From the NCBI GenBank assembly GCA_964617665.1, contig CAZUAH010000584.1:1-8674 (forward strand): a stretch of 8,674 nucleotides of DNA, in the 5' to 3' direction. The DNA comes from JADHUC01 sp964617665. Its GTDB lineage: Bacteria; Planctomycetota; Planctomycetia; Pirellulales; Pirellulaceae. Numbering within the stretch: position 1 is the first letter of the stretch; each line of letters begins with the position of its first letter. The notes beneath the pieces were generated by a model, which saw only the letters and a list, made by a program, of their open reading frames with translations, did not search any database and was not told where the DNA came from. Below are positions 1-7,400 of the stretch, in pieces. The position numbers and the translations under genes were made by a program.

Positions 1-1
1 A

Positions 2-100
2 AATCCCGTGATTTACTGCAATCACAAACCTCACGCGTTCTTCGTGCGTGCGCTGAATAAATTGAAGTTTGAAGTACCCGACCCCTTCGGCCCCGTGTGA
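2..100 (+). CDS. C-terminal fragment of an unrecognised protein (5' end outside window)
   Basis: An open frame runs from the left edge to a TGA at 98-100 and gives 32 residues. It begins NPVIYCNHKPHAFF and ends in DPFGPV. Third codon positions are mostly G or C, as in the real genes here, and the other two forward frames are less convincing (one stops at 58-60). I do not recognise the family from so short a tail, so no function is given. The gene would converge on the thioredoxin gene, with 194 bp between the two stop codons. It could be a chance open frame; upstream sequence would settle this. Confidence 0.4.
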   Translation, partial: NPVIYCNHKPHAFFVRALNKLKFEVPDPFGPV

Positions 101-180
101 GCGGGTGGTTATGTGACACCGCGCATGCCGGATGGGTGAGCAGCCACCGGCCGCGTCGTAGTACGGTGTTTTCGCGCAAC

Positions 181-221
181 GAAAAGGACCCTTGGCACGC
201 CCAGAGGTGCGCCAAGGGTCC
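181..221 (-). terminator. Intrinsic terminator of the thioredoxin gene
   Basis: A perfect 11-bp inverted repeat (GGACCCTTGGC at 186-196 and its complement at 211-221) encloses a 14-nt loop. Read on the minus strand, the hairpin is followed at once by TTTTC (185-181), the form of a Rho-independent terminator. It lies about 75 bp past the thioredoxin stop codon. On the plus strand no T-run follows, so it should work mainly for the minus strand, though the hairpin could also limit read-through from the converging left-hand gene. Confidence 0.75.
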
Positions 222-292
222 ACTGAATTGCATCGGTGTTGTCGGGTCAACCGATGCAGACTCGCCTCTTCCGTTCCGTTTGGAGGACGGAG

Positions 293-310
293 ACTCAGTC
301 CTGACTGAGT
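293..310. repeat. Short palindrome overlapping the thioredoxin stop codon
   Basis: Arms of 8 bases (ACTCAGTC at 293-300 and GACTGAGT at 303-310) are separated by only two bases. The palindrome covers the last codons and the TGA of the thioredoxin gene. The gap is too small for an ideal RNA hairpin, and there is no T-run. It may be a protein-binding site, a minor 3' hairpin, or chance. Confidence 0.25.
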
Positions 311-840
311 AGCGCCTTCAATTGGGCCTTGTTCGCCAACCCTACATGTTGAGCGGCGATTTCGCCGTCCTCGAACACGATCAAGTTGGGGATGGAACTG
401 ACGCCGTAACGTGCGGCCAACTGCGAGGCCTGATCGACGTCCACTTTCACGATGCTGGCGCAGGGCGTCTCCTTGGCCAACTCTTCCAGCATGGGGGCGA
501 TCATCCGGCACGGGCCACACCAGTCGGCGTAGAAATCCACCAGGACGGGCAACTCGGATTTCAAAACGAGTTGATCGAAATTCGACTCATTGGCATGTTC
601 CACTTTCGGCTGTGCCTGAACAACGGTAGTCATGGTTTGTTCTCCCTTTTCGTTTTGTTTACGAGATGTGTCGTTTCTTTCGGTTACTGCTTGATTGTTC
701 GTTGCAGATGATACGTCGTCACTTGCCGTTGGTGGGACCGAACAGGCACCCGGCGGTTTGCCAAGCCAAAAGCCCGCGATCAAAGCCAACACACCGAATA
801 TGCCGATTGCTTGCGAGTTCTTGCGAAACCAGGATTGCAT
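295..840 (-). CDS. trxA: Thioredoxin with N-terminal membrane anchor (possible second, cytosolic start)
   Basis: This is a thiol-disulfide oxidoreductase that reduces protein disulfides through a redox-active cysteine pair. The thioredoxin domain covers about residues 75-181: DFYADWCGPCR around the active site (WCGPC 107-111), the following MIAPMLEELA helix, and the cis-proline loop SSIPN (P151). The full frame (ATG at 838-840, GAGG 8 bases upstream) adds about 70 residues: a basic N-terminus, a hydrophobic segment at about 11-27, then a polar Ser/Thr/Asn-rich linker. That would anchor the domain, probably on the outer face of the cytoplasmic membrane. Met70 (codon 631-633) has a better ribosome site and gives 112 residues, close to the usual length of free thioredoxin. 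Either or both products may be made. A Cys at residue 33 follows the hydrophobic stretch, but its context (PGAC) is a poor lipobox. The gene stands alone, divergent from the glycosidase gene. The family is certain; the symbol trxA is assigned by domain only. Confidence 0.9.
   Translation of the reverse strand: MQSWFRKNSQAIGIFGVLALIAGFWLGKPPGACSVPPTASDDVSSATNNQAVTERNDTSRKQNEKGEQTMTTVVQAQPKVEHANESNFDQLVLKSELPVLVDFYADWCGPCRMIAPMLEELAKETPCASIVKVDVDQASQLAARYGVSSIPNLIVFEDGEIAAQHVGLANKAQLKALLSQD
631..646 (-). promoter_or_regulatory. Internal Shine-Dalgarno and ATG for a cytosolic thioredoxin form
   Basis: On the minus strand GGGAGA (646-641) lies 7 bases before an in-frame ATG (633-631), which is Met70 of the long product. 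This spacing and match are at least as good as those at the outer ATG. The surrounding stretch, about 634-700, is more AT-rich than the rest of the gene. It encodes a low-complexity polar linker, as expected where coding and leader functions overlap. Confidence 0.55.
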
Positions 841-956
841 GGGTTGAACCTCGTGTCTGTTGGTCTTCCTGAGCGATTGCCGCTAACATCTACACCTACT
901 GATCCTGTCTTGGAGAAAAGGTTACAAAGGGCGACTCCCAAGACCTGAAATCGAGA
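841..956. promoter_or_regulatory. Divergent intergenic region between thioredoxin and glycosidase genes
   Basis: Both genes point away from this spacer, so it must hold at least one promoter for each unless the thioredoxin short form has its own. I see no convincing -35/-10 pair on either strand. There is a loose inverted repeat near the glycosidase start, GTCTTGGAG at 907-915 and CTCCCAAGAC at 935-944 (one bulged base, 19-nt loop). It could form a leader hairpin or be an operator; this is weak. Confidence 0.35.
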
Positions 957-958
957 AT

Positions 959-962
959 GGAG
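959..962 (+). promoter_or_regulatory. Shine-Dalgarno that favours the ATG at 969
   Basis: GGAG lies 6 bases before the ATG at 969-971. Two other in-frame ATGs, at 957 and 963, overlap or touch this motif and so cannot use it. Starting at 969 also gives a cleaner signal peptide (MKRLVSTSS). Confidence 0.55.
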
Positions 963-968
963 ATGAAG

Positions 969-2789
969 ATGAAAAGGTTGGTATCAACATCGTCTCTCGC
1001 CACAGCCTTTGTCTTATGCGGAACGTGCTTGGCGGCCGAACTCGATCTCGCGTCCTTGACTCAGCGTTCACAGGTGAAGCACAGCGGTGTTTCGCGCCAA
1101 GTCCTGGCGTTCTACTATCCGTGGTACGGCAATCCGGCCGTAGAAGGCGGCAGTGGCAGATGGTCGCATTGGAGCGGCGTCGACCAACAGCGACAGCAAA
1201 TCGCCAGCAGCACCAATTATCCCCAGCTGGGCCCGTACGACTCGCACGACCCGAAAGTCATCGCCCAGCAGTGCCAATGGGCCAAGCAGGCAGGCGCGGA
1301 CGGATTCATCATCAGTTGGTGGGGAAAGGGTTCCTTCGAGGGCCGGGCCATGAAACGCGTACTGGATGGATGCCACCGGGCGGGGCTCAGCGCCACGATC
1401 TACTACGAGAACGTACCTGGACAAAAGACCGCCGAATCGGCCGCCCGCGACGTGGTCGACGCTCTGCACGAATACGCTGATCACCCAGCATGGCTCGAAG
1501 TCGACGGCAAGCCCGTGGTCTTTGTGTACGTGCGGGCCCTGGAGCAACTTGGCCTCACGGGCTGGTGCGCCGCCATCACGCAAATCAATCGCGCCTACCC
1601 GGGCGGTGCCATCCTGATGGGCGACCGGATCGACCGCACGGCGGCTCGAATCTTCGACGGCATTCACACCTACAACACGGCCGGATCGCTGCGAGGCAAG
1701 AGCGTGCCGCAAGTGGAATCGTGGGCCAAGTCTGCATATCCAAATGCGGTCGATACGGCGGACCGCTTTGGACGCGTCAGCGCGATCACCGTCATACCCG
1801 GTTACGACGACACCAAAATCCGCAAGCCCGGTCTATGCGTGGAACGATTCGACGGCGATTCCTACCGTGCGCAATGGCAAGCAGCCATCGACGCAGATCC
1901 GCACTGGGTGCTGGTCACATCGTGGAATGAATGGCACGAAGGAAGCGACATCGAACCGTCGGTCGAATACGGAGACGAGTACCTGAAACTAACGGCCAAG
2001 TTCGCCGCTCGTTTCAAAGCCAAAGGCGAGCGCAAAGAGCGAACTATGCCACCGGAAGAAACAGGCATCTCGAAAGAAGAGAAGGAACGCTTGCGAGCGA
2101 GTCTTAGCAGGATTCGCATCGGCCTACTGCCGGACGCCGACCTGTCGGCAGTCTGGTCGCTCCTGGACATGGGCCTCGAACCCGTACAACTCTCCTGGAA
2201 GCAAGTGGCCGCTTTTGAAGCGTCGACGGCCAAGGAAACGCCCGTACTCGTTTACGCCTCGGTGGAGACATACCGTCAAACCGTGAACGAACCCGGGGAC
2301 GTGGATGCGGGGCTGGAGCGTTATCTGAACGGGGGCGGATGCTTGGTTGTGTTGCCCAGCGGCCCCGCTCCGTTCCACTACAACGAGAAAGGTGAAGCCG
2401 TTGATAGTTGCGGCAAATTCGGACTACCGATTTCCGTTGGCGGCGAACGAGGCGGATGGGAGCAGCCGCCTCAAGGCAAGACGCTTTGGTTCGTCCAAGA
2501 ACAGAACCGGCTGCCCCACTTGGCAAAACGATTCCCCTTCCCAGAAACCGGCGATCTTCGCTGGCGGCCATTTGTCCGCAGCCGCATGGCTACTGGCGAC
2601 GTGATCATACCGCTCGTCGAGTTACGGGACGAAAACGGCACGCATTACGGAGATGCGGTGGTGTATGCCGAAAGCAAAAGCGGCAAGGTTGTCTACGCAT
2701 GGTTTGGGTTGATCAATTCGCCCCTCGCCGACCGCTTGGTCTACGACGTGTTCTCGCTGGTCGCACAGAAAGAGACGGGCAGTTTTTGA
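969..2789 (+). CDS. Secreted GH99/GH71-like glycoside hydrolase with an extra C-terminal domain
   Basis: A predicted exported glycan-cleaving enzyme. Numbering here starts from the in-frame ATG at 957; the preferred start at 969 is Met5. Residues 5-27 form a signal peptide: KR, a hydrophobic core, and likely cleavage near CLAA/ELD. Residues about 48-355 match the GH99-like fold in its landmark motifs: FYYPWYGNP (52-60), GPYDSHDP (92-99), AGADGFIISWWG (112-123) and VTSWNEWHEGSDIEPS (320-335). In characterised GH99 endo-alpha-mannosidases the catalytic acids are two Glu three residues apart, which fits E325 and E328 here. The substrate cannot be told from sequence; alpha-mannan or a related sulfated or bacterial glycan is possible. 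Residues about 385-610 form a second alpha/beta domain (IRIGLLPD, then LERYLNGGGCLVVLPSG) resembling class I glutamine-amidotransferase-like accessory domains. I see no complete catalytic triad, so a structural or binding role is likelier. A charged linker (356-382) joins the two. The gene is not in an operon; it diverges from thioredoxin and converges on the FHA-kinase gene. Confidence 0.85.
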   Translation: MKRLVSTSSLATAFVLCGTCLAAELDLASLTQRSQVKHSGVSRQVLAFYYPWYGNPAVEGGSGRWSHWSGVDQQRQQIASSTNYPQLGPYDSHDPKVIAQQCQWAKQAGADGFIISWWGKGSFEGRAMKRVLDGCHRAGLSATIYYENVPGQKTAESAARDVVDALHEYADHPAWLEVDGKPVVFVYVRALEQLGLTGWCAAITQINRAYPGGAILMGDRIDRTAARIFDGIHTYNTAGSLRGKSVPQVESWAKSAYPNAVDTADRFGRVSAITVIPGYDDTKIRKPGLCVERFDGDSYRAQWQAAIDADPHWVLVTSWNEWHEGSDIEPSVEYGDEYLKLTAKFAARFKAKGERKERTMPPEETGISKEEKERLRASLSRIRIGLLPDADLSAVWSLLDMGLEPVQLSWKQVAAFEASTAKETPVLVYASVETYRQTVNEPGDVDAGLERYLNGGGCLVVLPSGPAPFHYNEKGEAVDSCGKFGLPISVGGERGGWEQPPQGKTLWFVQEQNRLPHLAKRFPFPETGDLRWRPFVRSRMATGDVIIPLVELRDENGTHYGDAVVYAESKSGKVVYAWFGLINSPLADRLVYDVFSLVAQKETGSF

Positions 2790-2852
2790 CGGCGTCTGAC
2801 CTTCGAATGGCCACACCTTGCCGAACGGGGGATTCTCTCTCGCCGCTCGCCT

Positions 2853-2894
2853 GAGCTCTGGCCAAGGTTCAATTATGCGTCCTCGGCCAAGCTC
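2853..2894. repeat. Imperfect inverted repeat in the convergent spacer
   Basis: The 142-bp gap between the glycosidase stop and the FHA-kinase stop contains GAGCTCTGGCC (2853-2863) facing GGCCAAGCTC (2885-2894): ten pairs with one bulged base and a 21-nt loop. It could end transcription from both sides, but neither strand has a T-run after it, so a Rho-independent terminator is not supported. Nothing else stands out in the gap. Confidence 0.3.
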
Positions 2895-2931
2895 ATGCGG
2901 AAGCCTCCGGGTGCGGGGAACTCGACAGCTC

Positions 2932-4311
2932 TCAGAAGGATTCGATGCGCACTTCGATCACGGTGCGGCCTATCATGATCCGGTCGCCATGCTTGAGGTC
3001 CACTTCAGCGTCGCGAGTCGGCGCGCCATCGTCAGCTGCTCTTGATCCAGGCTGCGCACTATGGCGAACGCCGTTGACAAACGTCCCGTTTCGACCGCCC
3101 AAGTCACGAAGGTGAGCGTGTGGCGGGTTCACATCGAGTGAACAATGGTGACGAGAGACGCGAGAATCATCCACGATCCGAAGTTCGCAGTCTTCGCCGC
3201 GGCCGACGAGTACGGTCATTGGGGAGTCGATTACGAACGGCGAGATCTTATCCTCATCTTCGGAGATAAACTCCAGGACAACGCGGCCGGTTGGCTCGTC
3301 CGGGCCGTTCTCTCGCGCGGAATCCGGCTGTGGTTGCGGCGCGGCCGTCTTGGCGGCCGATACGTCGAAGGGCAACGATGCCTCGAGTCGGATCAGTCGC
3401 CCTAGCGGCGGCACGTCGTCCAAGCGGCCCCTTGCTGACGAGAACAGTGTCTCAGTAAGGGCGCGCACGCCACGATCTGGCGACTTCATCAAATCCTGGA
3501 ACAGAATCGATCGCTCGCAGTCGTCGAAGTCCTCGCTACGAAAAAGCAGCTTGTCGTAGTCCGACTGTGATACGTGACGAGTCCACAGCGACGTATCGGC
3601 GGCCAACGCCCGCAGCGCGACGTAGATCAGTAGAGCCGAGAAGTTGTCCAGACTGGACGACAGAAGCGTCTGTCCATTGCGCTGCGGATGCTGGTATGGA
3701 CGCACGCCGATTTCCAGGTTGCGTCGCCCCGCCAATGCGGGCACACACATGCCGTCGTAGTCGACCAGCTTTAGATAACCCTTGGGAGTCACTAGCACAT
3801 TCACTTGGGAAAGGTCGCAATGTGCGATATCGGCGTCTGACAGTTCGGTGATCAGGTTGACCCAATGCGGAACCGCTTTGGCAATCGAACCTCCTTTGCC
3901 AGCCCTGCATTTGCTGTCTACCCAGTTAAACAGTGTCATACCCTCAACCCAGTCCATGACCACCAGCGGATACCACTTGCCGTCAGTTGATCGAATCGCC
4001 GCGTCGCGGTATTCGAAGTCGACCAGACAGCGAAGGTTGCGATTGTTCAGGTAGGCGCTGATTTGGTCGTAGTGGTCACGCCGATCAACCGATTCACTCG
4101 TGAACGCCCGGATCGCCCACGCCTTGCCCGTCATGTCGACGCCCTTGTAGACGACGGCGAACTGCCCAGCCCACACCCGCGGCTGTTTCAATGCGTTGCG
4201 TTCGATGCGGAGAGCCTGGAACAGCGGGTCACGGAACGCGACTCGCGGATTCTGAACTATCGCGCTGAAGTGAGAAGCAAGAGGCCAGGGCATGAACGGT
4301 TTGGGCTCCAC
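2932..4311 (-). CDS. Atypical Ser/Thr kinase-like protein with C-terminal FHA domain
   Basis: A soluble signalling protein of 459 residues with no signal peptide or membrane helix. Residues about 12-310 are a divergent kinase domain. It begins with IVQNPRVAFRDPLF and has a degenerate glycine loop (AGQFAVVYKG, 48-57). Arg68 stands where the usual VAIK lysine would be (AWAIRAF). The catalytic loop is HCDLSQVN (H164, D166, N171), and the metal site is LVDYDGM (D184) in place of DFG. The run DYDGMCVPALAG followed by PYQHPQR is, from memory, the signature of a bacterial kinase-like family related to TerY-associated kinases; the Arg seems usual there. Activity is therefore plausible but not assured. 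Residues about 343-459 are a forkhead-associated domain that binds phosphothreonine peptides: VGRG (369-372), SRHH (386-389), NGTFVNG (408-414). It has an unusually long charged loop at about 416-438. A Pro/Gln/Ala linker joins the domains. The frame opens at a GTG (4311) with no clear ribosome site; an ATG at 4293 is the alternative. It lies 117 bp downstream of the receptor kinase, same strand, with no terminator seen between them, so co-transcription is likely. Confidence 0.85.
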   Translation of the reverse strand: MEPKPFMPWPLASHFSAIVQNPRVAFRDPLFQALRIERNALKQPRVWAGQFAVVYKGVDMTGKAWAIRAFTSESVDRRDHYDQISAYLNNRNLRCLVDFEYRDAAIRSTDGKWYPLVVMDWVEGMTLFNWVDSKCRAGKGGSIAKAVPHWVNLITELSDADIAHCDLSQVNVLVTPKGYLKLVDYDGMCVPALAGRRNLEIGVRPYQHPQRNGQTLLSSSLDNFSALLIYVALRALAADTSLWTRHVSQSDYDKLLFRSEDFDDCERSILFQDLMKSPDRGVRALTETLFSSARGRLDDVPPLGRLIRLEASLPFDVSAAKTAAPQPQPDSARENGPDEPTGRVVLEFISEDEDKISPFVIDSPMTVLVGRGEDCELRIVDDSRVSRHHCSLDVNPPHAHLRDLGGRNGTFVNGVRHSAQPGSRAADDGAPTRDAEVDLKHGDRIMIGRTVIEVRIESF

Positions 4312-4428
4312 GAAGAAGACGTCTGATCACGACAACCTTGATGCGTTTCGTAGCGAGGCCCACCCCTGGGCGCCCGCGGCTCGTCGGCGTTTTGGCGGAC
4401 ACTCGTGTCACTCAGGATGACTCGCCAT

Positions 4429-7400
4429 CTACTCCGAGATTTCGATCTCCTTGATTGCTTCGACTGGAAACTCCCAGTGCACGTCCGCTTGCTCGAAAGC
4501 CACGTCATCCGTCAACCAATGTGAATCGCCGAGACGGATTCCCTCCAATTGCAGCACCAAATCTGAAGCCTCCGTACCGTCCCGAGTTAGCAGCTTCACG
4601 CCTACCCATTCACAATGTGACACGCGCTCTTCGCCCTTGTCGTTCCGCCACTTCTTCGTCCGTTTCTCACGATCGCCAAGGATCATCTGCTTGATCTCGA
4701 CAAGGTCAACCTTCACGACTGGCGACGTCTCATAGTTCTCCATCGCGCTGCGTTTTGTGAAGTAGAAATGCTCGCCAGACATGTCAGAGTATGTGCCGAA
4801 ACGTTCGAACGGGCGTTTGATGCCTGCTCGCGTGGTGAGCGATCCTTTCAGTTCAGTACCTCCTCTGTTACGGCGCGACGCCAGCCTTTCCTCGAACGCC
4901 AATTCCTTGAAGTCTGCTAGCGGAATGGTATGGCTCCTCTGGACGCCGTCCGTATACGTTACGGCCAGTTCATTCGTGAAAGGATGCAAGGTCTTGACTG
5001 CTGAATACGCCAAGAGTTGGATTGGTGTTTCGTGCCCCCATGTGAACAATGTCGCACGCCTCCATTGCCCATCGAGAAGTTCATCGTCAATAACAAGACG
5101 CTTGATACTACTGTCGTAGACAGTGACTTCGGGAGGATCTGTGCCTTTCGCAAGGGCCTCATCGTCCGTTAGCGTCAGCTTGTATTCGTTGATGCCGTGA
5201 ACCTGATACTCGTTTCCGTCTCGAGTTCTAACGACTCCGACTATGGGATCTGGCGAACTCACTTCGGAGGAGCCATCGCCCTCAACTCGCGGTATGTCAA
5301 TCTCCCTGATTGCCCTGATTGGAAATTCCCAGTGCACATCCGCATGTTCGAAGGCCACCTCATCCGTACAGTGCGAACCACCGTTGTACCCCTCCAACCG
5401 CAGTAGCAAATCGGATATTTCCTTGCCTTCCCGAGTCAGCAGCGTCACGTTTACCCATTCACAACGGTCTACCCGTTCTTTGTCCTCATCCGTTCGCCAC
5501 TTCTTCGTCCGCTTCTCGAATTCCCCCAACACGATTCGCTCGATTTCAAGAAGCTCGAGCCCGATCCTCGGCGGTGTCACATAATCTTCCATCGCTCTCC
5601 GGTCTGTGAACCGGAAATGCTCGCCGGACATATCAGAGTATGTGCCGAAACGTTCGAAAGGCCGCTTAACGCCCGTTCGCGTGGTGAGTGACCCTTTGAG
5701 CTCAGTCCCTCCTCTGTTGCGGCGCGACGAAAGCCTTTCCGTGAAGGCCAATTCCTTCACGTCCGCCAATGGAATCGTCCGGTTCCGTCGGACGCCGTCT
5801 GTGTAGCTTACGGTCAATTCGCTTGTGAAAGGAGGTAACGTTGTCTTTACTGCTGAATACGCCAGGAGTTGGATCGGTTCTTCGTGGTCCCATGTGAACA
5901 ATGTCACGCGCCTCCAACGCCCATCGAGAAGTTCATCGTCGAAAACAAGACGCTTAATGCTACTTTCGGAGACGGTGACTTCAGGTGGGTCCGTGCCTTT
6001 CACGATGGCATCATCATCCGTAAGTGTCAGCGCATTCTCGTTGATGTCGCAAACATGATACTCCTTTCCGTCTCGGCTTCTAACGACTCCGACTATGGGA
6101 TCCGGCGAACTCCCGTCGGTGGAACCCTCGTCGGTTGGCAGCTTCGGTTCGACTGCTGGTGTTCCTGCGACTGCCATGGATGGCTCAGCGACAGGTGGGG
6201 GCGATGCGTGGGCGTCCTGCTCCTCTCGGTCGATGGTGGGCTCAGATGGCTCGGCGATAGCGGAAGGGGCCAGCGTGGGCTGGAGTTGGATTTGTATCTT
6301 GCGTGATTCGCCTGGGCTCGGATGCAGTTCACGTTCCTCATCACGGTAGCCCTTCAGACTCGCCAGCAGGACGACCCTTTTTCGTCCATCCGCGTCGGCG
6401 ACAGTGACCGTGCGCGTGCCGCCCTCGCCAACGATCGTGGCCCCTTCGCCACTGCCAGTCAGCAGCGCATGGGCGGGTTCGATCTGGACGGTGTACACGG
6501 CCGGCTTGGGAACGAGCGTGATCCGCAACCGTTCTTCGGTGCCCCGTTTCACGATGAACGATCGGTTGAAGGTCTCGAAATCTTCGCCCGTCACCAATAG
6601 CTCGTGCTCACAGGCGCGGACGCGCAGCGGACGGCCCAGGCCGCGAATCTCAATGACTTCGCCATCCAGTTCCACTTTCACCTGCACTGTCGGGTCACTC
6701 AACTCGATCTTCACGTAACCGTGATTGGTGGCCACGTACAGTATCACGCCGAACAGCACAGCGGCGGCCATGCCCGTGGCGATCCACGCCCATCGTGGCA
6801 CTCGACGTAGGGCTGCGGGCCAAATCCCGCGGCGCGAGGTATCGCGGGAAACGGATTGGGCCGTTGCGGATTTTCCCGCCCCCTCGCCGCGACCCTTTGG
6901 CGACGGGCGAGGGGGACGCGAGTCGTCCACATCCTGGCCCAGTGCCGATGGCGAGGAGTCCATCTCCGGCAGTAGCCCGGTCAGGCCCTGCAGCGCCTCG
7001 CTCAGCCCATACGTTTCTTCGCCGGGCGCTGTTGGTGGAACAGCAGCTACCGGTGGTTCGCTCCCTTGTGATACAGCGGGCTCACCATCCGGCTGCAAAC
7101 ACTCGGCCAACGCGGCGGCCAAGTCCGCCATGGAGCCGTAGCGATCCTCCGGCCGTTTGGCCATTGCCCGCAGGCAGATCGTCTCCAAATGCGTGTCGAG
7201 ACCGGGAAGATGCGTGGAAGGTGCCTCGGGTTCCTCGCTCAGGATTTGCGCCAGCACTTCAATCAGTCCACCGCGAAACGGCCGGCTACCGGTCAACAGT
7301 TCATATAGAATTACGCCCAAGCTGTAGACGTCACTGCGCGGGTCGATTTCCTGGCCGCGTCCGCGGGCCTGCTCGGGCGACATGTAAGCCGGAGTGCCAA

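Noticed and set aside
97..312. Possible small plus-strand gene of 71 codons after the left-hand fragment
   Set aside because: It contains the terminator hairpin, overlaps the thioredoxin end, has no ribosome site and reads as low-quality protein.
1068..1712. Minus-strand open frame of 214 codons
   Set aside because: It is antisense to the GH99-like catalytic domain, whose motifs are intact on the plus strand.
2853..2894. Bidirectional Rho-independent terminator between the glycosidase and FHA-kinase genes
   Set aside because: The stem has a bulge and a 21-nt loop and lacks a T-run on either strand, so it is kept only as an inverted repeat.
4312..4428. Terminator or extra small gene between the two kinase genes
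   Set aside because: Only 5-bp hairpins (4358-4371 and 4398-4409) without T-runs are visible, and no open frame with a ribosome site, so co-transcription is the simpler reading.
4432..6111. CRISPR, insertion sequence or other mobile repeat explaining the two long direct repeats
   Set aside because: The copies are directly adjacent, coding, in frame and without terminal inverted repeats or transposase. This is a domain duplication.
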